From positions 347,351-411,350 of the forward strand of contig NW_005434621.1 of assembly GCF_000315625.1 (NCBI RefSeq): a stretch of DNA of 64,000 nucleotides, given 5' to 3'. The notes under the pieces were generated by a model. The model was not told the DNA's origin and made no database searches. It saw only the letters and a list, made by a program, of their open reading frames with translations. Below, one piece after another: positions 9,701 to 20,398 of this stretch. The number at the start of each line of letters is the position of its first letter. Position 1 is the stretch's first letter. Source of the stretch: Guillardia theta CCMP2712. Lineage: Eukaryota; Cryptophyceae; Pyrenomonadales; Geminigeraceae. Both the position numbers and the translations under genes were made by a program.

Positions 9701-11272
9701 TTCTTCACTCTTGTTGGTTCCAGCCCCCTCGTTCCGCAAACCGCAGTCCAAGTTGAAGCCTCTTGTTTCCAGTGCATCGCAGATTTGCCCAACACTTCTG
9801 TTCCCACATTTTCTGCACAATGGCCTCTCAGCTTCACAGACCTCCCAAAACCCTCATGCGTTCTTCCACGCTTTGGTCCAAACTGTGAGTTCACATGCCA
9901 AGGGTTGGTTGTCGTGGACAAATGTGTGTGTTTGACAGGCCAGTTTGGTTTCACATGTAACCAAACAGCTGTCAAGCTAGCTGACAGCCCTCCTCCGAAA
10001 CAAGTAGTCCCTGATGCTCCAGCAACCATCACGTCTAGCAGCGGAATTGGTGTTAGAATCCCTGCGGGAGCTCTCACGAGTGGAATCACGATCTCTGTGG
10101 ATGTCTATGAAGTGAAGAACCTTGACGTCGGCGTCCAGAAGGACACCATCACTCCTGCTGGGCCAGTCGTTGTATTCGAGCCATCTGGCATAAGGTTTGA
10201 AAAGCCAGTGGAAATCTTCACTCCCTTTGACCCCACCAGGATTCCACCAGGCAAGTCCGCGTTCGTCTTCTACAACAATGAGTCAGCGTTCCCTCCCTGG
10301 CAAAGACAAGAAAGTGAAGTGGTTCCGGGAAAGAACCTCACAAGGGCTCTTGTGTATCACTTCTCAGGATACATGTCTATGGCTGCCGACCCGCCAGTAA
10401 TCCCTTCCCTCTCCTCCAACGCCTCCGTCGTTGTCACGGTCTCCAGCACCCCAGCATCGTCAACAACAACCCCAAAGCCCTACGCGGCCCCTCTTGGGTT
10501 GATCCTCGGGTTGATTGGCGGCGGAGTTGGAGTGATGGTGACTATGAGTGCATCCCTGGTGGTATATCGATACTCCAAGAAAGCAAGGCAGGCTGAAGAC
10601 ATCGTGGAGGAGTTTTCTCCAGTCATGGCAGATACTGGCCTGGCCTCAGCTTCTCTTGTATTGCATGATAACCCTGAAGGTCTTCCTGACTCCATGACTC
10701 GAGAATTGAACGGAGAACGAGGGCAGCAGCAGCAGCAGCAGGATGAGCAGCAGCAGCAGCAGCAGGATGAGCAGCAGCAGCAGCAGGATGAGGAGCACGA
10801 GCACGAGCACGAGCACGAGCAGCAGACACATCTTGATGAAGAAGCAGAAGAGCCGATTTTCCAGGAGATCGAACAAGAATCTACAGTCTCTCCGCGTTTG
10901 ATCGAAGCACAGGGCAGCGTTCTCGGCAGGTTTTGGCCTGCTCAGATATCGTTGGAAGGAGGATCGGTCTCAGCTTCCATCGTCATGCAGGGCAGCGAGT
11001 TGCCGTCAGCGCAAAGCCCTTCCACGCCCTCGTACTACCAGAGAGAGACAGTGACAAGTGATGACGAGTCAGAGATCGCTGAGTTGAAGACGGAGGACTT
11101 CCCTTCCTTCCGCTTCCCCCGGCATCCTCCTGCTAGCGGCGCCGTCTTCGTGTCTAGCTTCCTCTACTCCTCCCAGGACCTCGCTCCCATCGACGCAGAG
11201 CCCGACGAGTTCCACGAGGCCTATCCGGCGTCACCGGGCACAAGCATGACTTCAAAGACTATCATCTTGTAA
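6713..11272 (+). CDS. Mucin-like type I membrane protein with DUF4215-like, EGF-like and ZU5-like domains
   Basis: Continuous 1,519-codon frame. Residues about 150-590 are Ser/Thr/Pro/Glu-rich tandem repeats of two alternating units; 595-835 are 9-residue AEATTSTTT repeats. At about 863-905 lies a Cys cluster (CGNGVKELDEQCDDGN, then DGCSSFC) matching the DUF4215/Myxococcus Cys-rich family. About 1049-1082 is EGF-like (FGPNCEFTC, CVCLTGQFGFTC). About 1105-1225 is ZU5-like (RIPAGALTSGITISV). Residues 1256-1286 form a single TM helix, followed by an intracellular tail with CAG-encoded Q/D runs, an EHEH run and acidic Ser/Thr-rich sequence. This is the plan of a heavily O-glycosylated cell-surface protein; ligand unknown. 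The first 45 residues are hydrophobic but Arg-rich and not a clean signal peptide, so an upstream exon or a small intron near 6770-6810 may alter the N-terminus. A 745-codon antisense ORF is an artefact of the repeats. Confidence 0.85.
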   Translation: MHDYAPFSMFLSFVRFSNSVKALMLLSVRRCSRRYMANFMDDPANAQQTTFSTVISSSSSTPFYSSSSTPFYSSSSTPIIGSTYTIEVSNFTESSSSSTPILDITTFETNPSSTLNVPESSPTFLASSSSSTPAAQTIEATSTMQTIGETSTPIESSSSSTPAAEEETSSTTTPEPTAQEQSSSTAEAEQGVGETSTTTPEPTAQEESSSTAEAEQGVGETSTPIESSSSSTPAAEEETSSTTTPEPTAQEQSSSTAEAEQGVGETSTPIESSSSSTPAAEEETSSTTTPEPTAQEESSSTAEAEQGVGETSTPEPTAQEESSSTAEAEQGVGETSTPIESSSSSTPAAEEETSSTTTPEPTAQEQSSSTAEAEQGVGETSTPEPTAQEQSSSTAEAEQGVGETSTPIESSSSSTPAAEEETSSTTTPEPTAQEQSSSTAEAEQGVGETSTPEPTAQEQSSSTAEAEQGVGETSTPIESSSSSTPAAEEETSSTTTPEPTAQEESSSTAEAEQGVGETSTPIESSSSSTPAAEEETSSTTTPEPTAQEQSSSTAEAEQGVGETSTPIESSSSSTPAAEEETSSTTTPAASSSEEATTSTTPAEATTSTTTAEATTSTTTAEAPASTTTAEATTSTTTAEATTSTTTTAEATTSTTTPAEAPASTTTTAEATTSTTTAEATTSTTTAEATTSTTTAEATTSTTTAEATTSTTTAEATTSTTTAEATTSTTTAEATTSTTPAEAPTSTTTTAEATTSTTPAEVTTSSTTAEATTSTTPAEAPTSTTTTAEATTSTTPAEATTSTTTAEATTSTTTAVIASTTTTAEATTSSTTAQVALSTPIETTETLPDKTSVSVFVPTTTPASVCGNGVKELDEQCDDGNTRPYDGCSSFCTIERLWTCTTLSELSVCRLINPPAFSGVQIFANTTYTKSTCLFRVTVSANFYFKSATTVTIGGLKLSTNQTTVDIVSTDLSPKASWDITSGFLTVNVTNPDTNFLFFTLVGSSPLVPQTAVQVEASCFQCIADLPNTSVPTFSAQWPLSFTDLPKPSCVLPRFGPNCEFTCQGLVVVDKCVCLTGQFGFTCNQTAVKLADSPPPKQVVPDAPATITSSSGIGVRIPAGALTSGITISVDVYEVKNLDVGVQKDTITPAGPVVVFEPSGIRFEKPVEIFTPFDPTRIPPGKSAFVFYNNESAFPPWQRQESEVVPGKNLTRALVYHFSGYMSMAADPPVIPSLSSNASVVVTVSSTPASSTTTPKPYAAPLGLILGLIGGGVGVMVTMSASLVVYRYSKKARQAEDIVEEFSPVMADTGLASASLVLHDNPEGLPDSMTRELNGERGQQQQQQDEQQQQQQDEQQQQQDEEHEHEHEHEQQTHLDEEAEEPIFQEIEQESTVSPRLIEAQGSVLGRFWPAQISLEGGSVSASIVMQGSELPSAQSPSTPSYYQRETVTSDDESEIAELKTEDFPSFRFPRHPPASGAVFVSSFLYSSQDLAPIDAEPDEFHEAYPASPGTSMTSKTIIL
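7160..8475 (+). repeat. Nested tandem repeats: 72-bp unit A (x11) and 63-bp unit B (x8)
   Basis: Unit A starts PEPTAQEQSSSTAEAEQ and ends GETST; unit B is PIESSSSSTPAAEEETSST plus TT. Reading the protein, the order is B A A B A B A A B A A B A A B A B A B. Copies are nearly identical at the DNA level (mainly gag/cag and caa/cag swaps), suggesting recent unequal exchange or gene conversion. Confidence 0.9.
8497..9212 (+). repeat. 27-bp tandem repeats encoding AEATTSTTT
   Basis: About 25 copies of a GC-rich 27-bp unit with variants (AEAPASTTT, AEVTTSSTT) and occasional extra ACG codons. Thr/Ala-rich spacing is typical of O-glycosylated stalks. Confidence 0.9.
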
Positions 11273-11973
11273 GGTGGATCCGCACATGTCATCCTCTTTC
11301 ACATTTATTGTTTCCTGTGTAACCATAGCAGACTAAAGTAACTGAAATTATGAAAAATCTCCTTCGCTGCCTCCTCATCTTGTTTTCATCCTTTTTCTCC
11401 TCTTCCCACCAGCACCAGCATCACCAACACAAGTGTAATGCATTTGTAGCCTACACTGGTTTCTTTAATATTCAACATTCATTTCAAGCGTGAAAGTTCG
11501 ACTATGCGATACCGACGCCTTCTCCTGACGGAGAATCCTTCCAGTCCCTGGTTCCTTATCAGTCTCCCTCCCCTCCTCAGCCATCGCGTGTCACCCGTCT
11601 CTCGAAGGGATCTTGTGACCCGGCGATCCTCTCTTGCCCTGGCACTTGCGGCCTACTTTGGTCATGCTATGCCCAGATGTGTCTGTTCTCGGAGATCGCT
11701 CATCTCCGCTTGAGCTTTGAATTCCTGAGCTTTTCCTCCTGTTGCGTGTTGCATTGTCCTCATCGAAGTTGCTGCTTGAGGATGGGCGATACCTAAATGA
11801 ACATTACCTTGGCGGAAACAAACTAATGAATCCTCTTACCAGAGATTTCGATACGCTTCCTCTACTCGGTCAAGGTTTCCACCTTCCTTTTGCAGACTGT
11901 CTCGGTGCTTCTGTTGCCTTTCTTGCTGTTTCGGGTATCTGCCACTAGGTAAACAAGTAACATTATCAAGGAA
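11273..11973. other. Convergent intergenic region, no gene seen
   Basis: Lies between the 3' ends of the mucin-like gene and the PEHE gene. Contains C/T-rich stretches and a few short ORFs without recognisable sequence. Confidence 0.5.
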
Positions 11974-13619
11974 CTAAAATGAAAACCTAAACTTAATTTC
12001 TTGCTCCTCGTAGGGTCTATGGCGCCGATAGTATATTTCATCATCGGTGATCTCCTCACTGCTCTCGTTCTGGCCTCCATCATTTGACGCACCGTTGCTG
12101 GGGCTCAGTTGCATTCTTGGTTTTGCATACTTGGAACCAACAGACATACTCCTGCTTCTCTGATAAACAACCTCCTTCCTCTGAGATATCACACGCCAAT
12201 TTGGAATCTCAATCTCTTTGGCCTTCACTATCTCTATTTTTGTCTGTACTCTCGGGCCCCCATAGACGTAATCATCAATTCCTGACAGACAAGACTCAAC
12301 TTCAAGTCAAAATTTGTGGAAACATCGACTCACCCCAATCTCTGGTACTCGAAGAATCCCTTGGAGTGTTGGGCATTGATGAGGGTCCAAGCCTGGGTGA
12401 TGAAGCAGCTGATCTCTGCCCCGTCAGCGCAGCAATTGACTTGTTCTTCTTCGTGCTGCAAGGAGTGTGTGGATCCCCATCTGAACGCGATGAAGCAAAA
12501 TTTTTCCCATTCTTTCCATTGCTCGGTGCGGGTGATTTCGGAGACGTACTCTTGCCAGACAACTTGATTACCACCTGTCATTAACAAACAAACAAAAGCA
12601 GGAATTTCAGTATTGAAATCCATACAACCTGATGTTCAATACCTTCTGTCCTGTAGAGGTTACCAACTTCCGGGTGCCGTTCGTGTTTAGCGATAAATCT
12701 TTTCCATGCCCAGCAAATCTACCATTCGAATCTCTTTCTTGCAATTTGCTATTCCATGGAATCACTAACACAAAATGATTTGCAGTGAGCAAAGGAATTA
12801 ACCTGTTGTCTGTGCGAAAACCATTCGCTCTGTGCACATGTTTGTGAGAACACATCACATTAGAAAGCAAAATAGTACCCTTTCGTGAATGACATAGCAA
12901 CTCCAGATCGATGCCGTTTTCGAGCTTCTTGTTCATGAGCTTCCCTTTGTAGTACACTCACTGGCATAGCGGCCTACAAATGGATATGATCAACTTGCCA
13001 TCCTCAAGACATTCTTGACGTTCACCTGGACAAGCTTGCGCCTTCGCCCTCCTAGTGTTTGTTTCCAATCGACTGCACGAACACACCCCCACGACGACTC
13101 CGCAAACCCAACGTCATTGTTTCTGATCTCACTCTCTTCATTGCTACTTGTCTTCTCATTTCCATGATCTGCACTATTCATCCCGTTTGGAAACCCAGCA
13201 GAAACTGCATGATGCCCTCTCTTTGAAGGTAGGTGTAATGTACACTGACATTTTTCGGCCCGTGCCTTGTTCAAAGCATTGAGCAGCAGATCTCGTTGTA
13301 GGGCAAGCAGCTCAATTTGAGACCGCATCCATTCCTGCCTCCATTTCAGAGCACGTACCTGGAAACATACCATCAACAAAATTAATGTGAGACTGATAAT
13401 CATTACTTGAATGAAAGCATTTCCCAAATCAACTTCTTCGGAAGAAGTTCGTTTTTTCCTCTTCTTTGACGTGGATTCATTAGTATCGTCCTGCTCATCT
13501 TTTCGTTCTGACGCGTCCGGGGTCTTGATTGCCTCGTCAGCCGAGACATCGGTCTCATTAGGGTCCACTGATTCCATGGGACATGATCCATCGTTAATTG
13601 CTTCTTTCGGGACAGCCAT
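11974..13619 (-). CDS. PEHE-domain protein, KANSL1/MSL1-like histone acetyltransferase scaffold
   Basis: Seven-exon minus-strand model: 13619-13407, 13358-13026, 12973-12879, 12829-12803, 12748-12643, 12574-12334 and 12281-11974. The summed length is an exact multiple of three (440 residues) with GT-AG introns of 48-68 nt and a 27-nt micro-exon. Near residue 75 is a coiled segment (ALKWRQEWMRSQIELL) resembling the W-rich helix of KANSL1. The C-terminus carries a PEHE-like region: EIEIPNWRV, then SSEEITDDEIYYRRH and a final YEEQEIKFRF. PEHE proteins bind MYST acetyltransferases (KAT8/MOF) in the NSL and MSL complexes, so a nuclear chromatin role is inferred. An N-terminal basic run (KKRKKR) could be an NLS. 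If the first intron were read through it would encode a false transmembrane helix. The start is the first ATG of the open exon. Confidence 0.75.
13359..13406 (-). other. 48-nt stop-free intron that mimics a TM helix
   Basis: Begins GTAATG and ends TTCCAG on the coding strand, is AT-rich compared with its flanks, and has the typical length. Because it is 3n long and has no stop, unspliced translation gives VMIISLTLILLMVCFQ between charged flanks. I treat it as an intron. Confidence 0.7.
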
Positions 13620-16600
13620 TTGCAAAAGAACTTGACTATGTCAGGTTAAATCCAACACAAATTTCACACGTTTTCTTTTGTACTTCGCCTTGCGATCAAT
13701 GAGACAAGTTACACTTCTGTCAACTTGTTCTACAGCAGAAAGTCAAGAGAGGGTTTCTCAAATGAAATCACATGACAACAATCAAATATAGAGAGAATTT
13801 GGCATTCTAGTCTGTCATGGTTGATTTTCGATTGGGAGGGTTCAGTGTAAGAATCTGAGGGGTAGCATACAAATGGTTACAGCCAGGTATCTTACATTCA
13901 GGGCGATTGGCAGAACATCATGAGCGATAGGACTGGTCAAAGTGCACCATTCCGGGCCCTTTCGTAAAGTTGACACGGCAAAGGCAAAGGTGTGATTGAT
14001 CAATGGGCAGTGCTTATCATATCCTTCGGATATAGATTAGATCCATGATCGAGTGAAAAAGGATGCAGACTCAACCATATCAGCTCTCCATGCTGCACAT
14101 TAATTCAACTGCTGAAAGTAGCCTCAACGCAACGAAGGGGTTCGCCGAGACGTCCTGTATACACCAAAGTCAGGCACAAGAACAGCTCACTGATATCTAT
14201 GCAATCCAAATACTTTCACTTTCATTTCATGCCACTCTCTATGATTCAATCGACCACATCACACGATGAGGATTAATTCAGCCTTACACAACATACATCA
14301 TTCGTGGTACTTCGTCTACCAAGGCATTACAGTTCAGTGTGGCAGTCATACATTCTATCATACTTAGCCATAGATCACTCTGTCATTCAAGGAGCATCCA
14401 ACTGAAACCATGCAACAGAGAAGTGAAAGAAGCAAGGTTTAATTACCCAACAGACATTCTAGAAGGCAAATGAGTTTTCTAGAAAGAAATTGAGTCTGAC
14501 CAAGAGATCAAAGTGTAAACAACCAGTTGAAGGGTTAGCAAACAAGTTCGTTTAACAAGCTGGGCCTCCAAAATGAGGAAGAGGTGAAAAATGAGAGAGA
14601 CACGGAAAAAGGAAGGAGGGACATTCAACTGCAGATGCAGCTATGAGGGTATCGAACGCCGGAGCAAAGAGCAACCTCAAGAGCAACAGGAAGAAGCAGG
14701 GAAGAGAAGAAGCAAGGGAGAACTGCTGATAGTGAGTGGGTATAGTTTGCAGAGCCAGCAGAGGAAGAGGAGAGCGCTGGAGCAGATGAGGAACAGCATG
14801 CTGGGGAGGGTTACAACGATGAGACCGAGGACTGCATAGAGAAGGGGAAGGGGCCCGGCGCGGTAATATGCACAAAGGGGGTAGGGTGGTGAGTAATGGC
14901 AAAGAGTGTCTGTAAAGGAGGGGTCATTTTAGACATTGAAAGGGGTAGGGTCATTGTGCGGAAATGGGAGATTGTGGGGTGGTGATTAGCAAGGGGTACA
15001 TCGGCCATGAGGATATTTTTCGCTGGGTAGGGTATTCTAAAATTGGGGTTGCTCATTACGGGGGTTATATGAAGTAGAGATGAAAGGGCAAAGAGATGAA
15101 GTATGCCATAATATATTAGTATTTCACTAGATAAATAAGAGACCTTGGGCAAAAATTATCAGAAGAGACCTCCTTGATAAGAAAGAGGTGTATGGATACA
15201 CAGATACAGCCTTAGGGATGGGTGGTCCGAGTCATGCGCACAAGGGGTCTTGGGGTTGGTTGCTTGTCTAGAGGGGGTGGTGAGACCGGCGCGGAAGATG
15301 GAAATCTGGGAGTACAGTCCACTAAGGGTGGGGTACTATTTGGTAATCATCAGGGGTACTTTAGAAGTGTGAAGTAGATGGGTGGGTCCTTGGGCAGGGC
15401 GGTTCTTCCTGGTGGGTCCTGGGGCCATATGCCGCATACTAAATATGGTAGGTAGGGTAGGTATGAGGGAGGTTATGTATGGTGGGGTGGAATATAAACA
15501 TTCCAGGGCAGGGTAGGGTCGGTAAGGCGAGGAGTACTGAAATTGTAGGGAAAGAAGGGGTAGAGAAATAATGAGGTTACAGAGTACGGTAGGGTAGGCT
15601 GTGTACCTGGGTCTTGACCAAGCAACTTGAGAGAATTTGCGGGGTAGTCTTTCGATGATACGGGTGCTTCCAACTCTTGTGTATATCATAGGGTGGGTGG
15701 GTAGGAATCACTGCAGGGCAGGTAAGGGATGAGATTACCTCGGTGACTCGAGCTACCGGGGGTGGTATAAGAACATGGAGGGGTTGTGTCGAACCTCGTA
15801 ACGATGGTGTGAAACTAGATTATCAAAGAGAAGATATTTGTAATTGAAGCAATAATAAAATGAGGTAAGGTATCAGGTTGCCCTTCATGCTCAGCACAGA
15901 ACAGGAGGTGCCGTTTCACCAGGGTAGGGTTAGACTGAGTTCCATACAGTTGGGTGGGGACAAGTGAATGATGTTCCGAGGGGTGGGTGTGGGAGAGCAG
16001 GGGTTGTGACTTCGGGGTGAATAAAGGAAGCTAAATGTAGGGGGTACCTGTAGCGATAGAGATCAAGGGGAATCAGCAGGGTAGGGGGGTCATAAGGTTG
16101 GGACGAGTTTGAACGGCGAGGTAGTAGTGAAGGAAAAGGTAGGGTAGGGTGCTGAACCGGTAGGGTCAGAGGTTGGGAAGGGTTTTCCCGGGGTAGTAGG
16201 GAGGGTGGTGGGGGTGGGTGGAATGTGAGGTGTCCTACTCGTTGAGCCCCGGACATGTTCTGGTGTCAACTTTTAAATTCGTTTCATTTTGATTTCAAAA
16301 TACATCGACCGACTGATCAAATATAAATATATATACATATGTACAAAATGATGACTGGTACAGCTTTCAGTACCATAAATGGCTAATAAAAAGTATGTAG
16401 AGCTGTATAAATTAGTTTTATTGGAAATTCAGTCGTCGAATTGCAAATTTTTGGAAAGTGTCCTAAAAATGGTTTGAAAATATTCATCAAATTTTGTTGA
16501 TAAATTTCAAAACCGAAGGTGCCTTTTACAGGTCCCGGATAAAGTTCAACTCAATGATATTGCCTAGTGACCGTACTAGGCGGGTCGCCGCGGTCACCGG

Positions 16601-16907
16601 GTACCGGGCCGGGCCGGGCCGCAACCGGGCCGCCGGGCGGCCTTGAGTGCACCGTACGGTCGGTTCGGGCTTGAAGCCGCCCGGCCGCTGACTCAGTCTG
16701 AGGCTTGAACCGTTGAACGGCAGCCTCCGTGTCAGGCTCGGCCGGGCCGGGCGGCCGCGCCGCGCTTACTAGTAAGGCTTGCGGCCTGTGCGGCCGCCCC
16801 GTTGACAGAGCCTCCCGGACTCCGAGGCTGCCTCTATTACAGAACCACGAGTCACTGAGTATGGCGGCGGCGGCACTCAGCCATCAGCCAGTGCGGCGCG
16901 CGCGGCG
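13620..16907. other. Long intergenic region with G-rich tract and GC block
   Basis: 13620-14540 is AT-richer with no credible ORF. 14580-14780 is purine-rich. 14840-16260 is a long plus-strand G-rich tract full of GGGTAGGG and GGGGTA words. 16260-16560 is AT-rich. 16570-16907 is an extreme-GC block with repeated CCGGGCC. No gene is supported. Confidence 0.6.
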
Positions 16908-17715
16908 TCAAAGGAGTTGATGTCCCGACAAAGTGACGACGCAGTCGCTTCCTGCTCCCTCCACGCACACAGCCAGGTGCAAGGGGCCTCGAAGACCCTT
17001 CACCTCGCCCCCCAGCCGCTCATGCGCTCTCCAGAACGACAGGACGTCTGAGCTGAAGTCCATACAGCACAAGATCTCGTCCCCCTCCTTCATGTCCGCC
17101 CCGACGAACCCGAGGATGGAGCCATCGCGCATCAGGCAGCCGTCAGAAGACAGCCACCACGAGTTGCCGTCTTCCTCCACCTCCAGTCCAGCTCTCCCTC
17201 TCGCCGAAGGACCAGGAGCCGCCGCCGGCCGCATACACCCCAAATGGAGGAGCCCCTTTCCCCGCAGGCGCTCTATCTTGACCTTGCAGACGTGCCTCCC
17301 CTCGGAGAAAGCCGTCGAGCACAAGGCCGTGTGTCTCTCCGTCGATCTCTTGGGCGGAGAGTCAAGTGGGGATGAGGAGAGGAGAGGACAGCAGGGAGAG
17401 TGTATCAGCGTCCGTCCTGAGTTGGCGACCTGATCGCAAGAGGACGGGAGTCAGAATGGGGAACAGGACAAGCATCGGCTCTTGGGAGTACCTGGAACGC
17501 ACTGGAGGGGCGATCGAAAGTGAGGAACCTTTGTGATGCGTCCGACAGAGAGCGGGAAGCGGCTTGCATGGCGACGGAGCCATGGATGTAGTCGGAGAGA
17601 GTGGTATCTCGGAGCGAGGAGAGATGCCCCCCATTGCGCCCGACCCCCGTTAGCCTCCTCTCGTCCGCCAAGAGACAATGAACGAGCGCACGTTTGTGAA
17701 CGCTGTACCTCTCCC

Positions 17716-17770
<55 letters not shown>

Positions 17771-19431
17771 ATCCCTCGCTGTCGACTGCTCGAGAACTCC
17801 ACGAGCTCCTTCGTCAGCGATGCCTTTATCTCTCGTCTCTGCTTCTGTCTCTTGCAGACCACCTTGTTTGGTAGGAGACTGAGGGGAGGGACATGCTGCC
17901 ATGTCATGTTCTCTTACTTGGGTCTGAACATCAACCTCCAAGTCACTTAGCTTGTCGACGATTTCTTTGCAAGACAGTTCGATCTCGGTCCTCAGCCTTG
18001 TTTGTTCCCTCAAGTTGTTCTGCAGTTCCTCTGTCTTCCTTCTGAGAGCCTCCATCTCTCTCTCTAGCTCTGCGACCTTGGCTTCTTGCCTCGTCAAGGC
18101 CTGTCTCGCTTCTCCACATTGTTTGACAGCCTGAGAGACGGCGAGGGCGCTTGCTCTTGCCAGCCCTTCCATCTCCTTCGCCTCCTCCGCTGCCTCATCA
18201 AACTTCCTGCTCGCCTCCTCCAAGTCACTAGAGAGCTTGTCGACTCTGAAGTCCTCGTCTCAGGTCTCACTTGTATCGCCAACAGCCGCTTGCTCACCTG
18301 AGTTGGACTGCCTCCTGCTCCTTCATCAGCCTCGCAGCCGCACGTCTTCCCTCCTCAGTCGACCGCAGCGCGCGCTCGTTGACGACGCTGCTATCAAGGA
18401 ACTTGGTATGCACCATCCGGTGTTCTGCTGCCACCTGCACTAGCCCATCACACCGACACCACCAGCACAAGTTTGACAAGCTGCCGCATCGTCAAGCCCT
18501 TGCTGGGGCCCAGCAACAGTCTCACCTTGTCAAGTCTGGCTGCAACTTCTTCAGCCTCCAAGCACTCCACCTGGTGAATCAGCTCCTGCATTATCAGCTC
18601 CATCAGAGGTCGCCCGACGCCTCTCGATCCCCACAGCGACGCCTCCTGCCGCCTCAAGTTGCCCACATGCTCCAACACAGTGCCGTCCACAACGGAGGGT
18701 TGCGCGTCTTGGAAGGAGCGCGAGAAGTAGTGATCGGAGTAAGCTTGTTCCACGATGAGATCAACTGCTTGTTTGTAGGCCTCTCTCGCGCTGTTGAGCT
18801 CCTGGTACCCCAGTTCCCTCTGCCTCGACAAGTCCAGGTCTCGCTCCAGGAGATGCTCGTGTTCAGTCTGCAGCTGGAAGTCTTGCTGGGAGAGCGAGAT
18901 CAGCTGCTGACGAGTCTTGAGACTCTCTCCCTCCCTCTCGTCAATCTCCATCTTCGCCACCTCAAGCTTGCGCTGCAGCTCCCTCGCTGTCAGCAGAAGA
19001 GGAGCGAGCAGCTTCTCCACTTGGGTCTTCTTCATTCGCCTCATCTCCATGATTTCTTTCGATCGCAGGAGGCGAAGTTTGTCCCTGTCTGCGAGAGCTC
19101 AGACGTCAGTGACGGAAAAGTGCGAGAAAGAGGAGGTGAGGTCGGGCAGACCTGAATCCCTGTCTGCCTTGAGCTGCTCCATCTCGGCCTCGTCCAGCTT
19201 GACTTGGAGGAGTCGGAGAGTTTCCTGCTCCCTCGCTCGACTCGCTTCGAGCGCGGCGATCTCTTCCTCCATGGCCTCCAGGTCTTTCTTTGACCTCTGG
19301 ATCTCGTCCGCATGGTAGGAAATCAGCTCCTGATGAGCTTCTAGCTTCTTGCGCAGTGCAGACGCCCTGCCAGAACGCTCCCCTGTGGGAGTTTGCAAGG
19401 ATGAATCGAGCGACCTTGAAGTCTCATGCAT
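16908..19431 (-). CDS. Long coiled-coil protein with polyQ and C-terminal SPRY domain
   Basis: Five exons in phase (19431-19152, 19088-18526, 18434-18298, 18245-17492, 17429-16908) give 751 residues. Roughly residues 25-400 are heptad-rich coiled coil (e.g. LEAMEEEIAALEASRAREQ, ELEREMEALRRK). An 18-residue polyQ tract follows (CTG repeat at about 17718-17772). The last exon encodes a SPRY/B30.2-type domain: FSEGRHVCKVKIERL, WWLSSDGCLMRDGS, EGDEILCCMDFSSDVLSFW. SPRY domains bind peptide ligands; coiled coil plus SPRY suggests an oligomeric adaptor, but no specific function can be assigned. A GTAAGAG donor-like site after VDVQTQ could define one more 39-nt, 3n, stop-free intron. The 5' end is uncertain because the frame may continue into exons upstream. 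Confidence 0.75.
17718..17772. repeat. (CTG)18 coding microsatellite (polyQ)
   Basis: Uninterrupted CTG on the plus strand; read as CAG (Gln) in the coiled-coil/SPRY gene. Confidence 0.9.
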
Positions 19432-20398
19432 GACGCTTCAGCTACTATCCCGATCAAGCCCTCATCTTTTCTTGCTTCATCTCATCCTCAATCCGAGGGC
19501 GTACCCGGAAATGTTATCTTCCCTCAGTTCCACGTGTTGATCGTTGATGCTTCCCCCTCCTAGCTCCTGGCTCCTGGCTCCTGGCTCCTGGCTCCTGGCT
19601 CCTGGCTCCTGGCTCCTGGCTCCTGGCTCCTGGCTCCTGGCTCCCTTCCCCATGCCCCCCACACCCCCGGGTACCCAGTGTTTAGGGCCCTGCTGGTTCA
19701 TTTCCAGTCGGTCCCACCCAGGAAGGCAACGAGGGGGATAAGAGTCGAGCTCACCACCTCTGCTGGCGTCAGACGTAGAGCATCGTGACAAGTGTAGGAG
19801 AGGTCAGTGTTTCTACATGAGCTGCCGATAGTGGAGACGATTGCCATAGTTTCTTCTCCATTGAAATTTTTCTCCATGGCGCTCATGTTGCCGTCTCTGC
19901 CGCTTCCGAACTGCCTCAGTGTGCAGTCTAGGCACTTTCTCGCTAGTGCCCTTGAAAGTCATCCTTTCTTCCTCCCTCCCTACCCTTCAATACATAATCT
20001 CTCAGCGCTGGATCCGTGGTTGTTACTCCTCCATCAGCTCACTGAGGATCAGGTATGACGAGTCGATTTAAGGCTTCTTTCAGCTTCATACCATGTAACT
20101 TGCTCAATCGATACACGAGTGAGGGAACATCTTGATTTTCTACTCTACAAACTATCTATCCTTCTGACTATCACTGAATGCATATTCGTTGAGACAATGC
20201 TCATTTACCAATCCACAGCAAACAAGCTTGACCTTCTTCAGGAAACAGAGGCAGGGCCCCAAATCTATCTCATCGACATGGGAGAACTCGATTGCACCCA
20301 TTTCACTCGAGCAATCAGATTTTCATGATACAGAGTTGTATTTACAAGTCCAAAGAGGTGTGGAAAAACCGATGTTAAAATGACTCAAGACTACATGA
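19432..20398. other. Intergenic region with 7-bp minisatellite
   Basis: About 19563-19640 consists of a 7-bp unit (CTCCTGG, about 11 copies). A related 7-bp array lies in an intron near 27960. The remainder holds only short, featureless ORFs; the first part may be 5' UTR or upstream exons of the SPRY gene. Confidence 0.55.

Noticed and set aside
15336-16256. Minus-strand ORFs over 100 aa
   Set aside because: Pro/Thr/His-rich translations of G-rich intergenic DNA with GGGTAGGG words.
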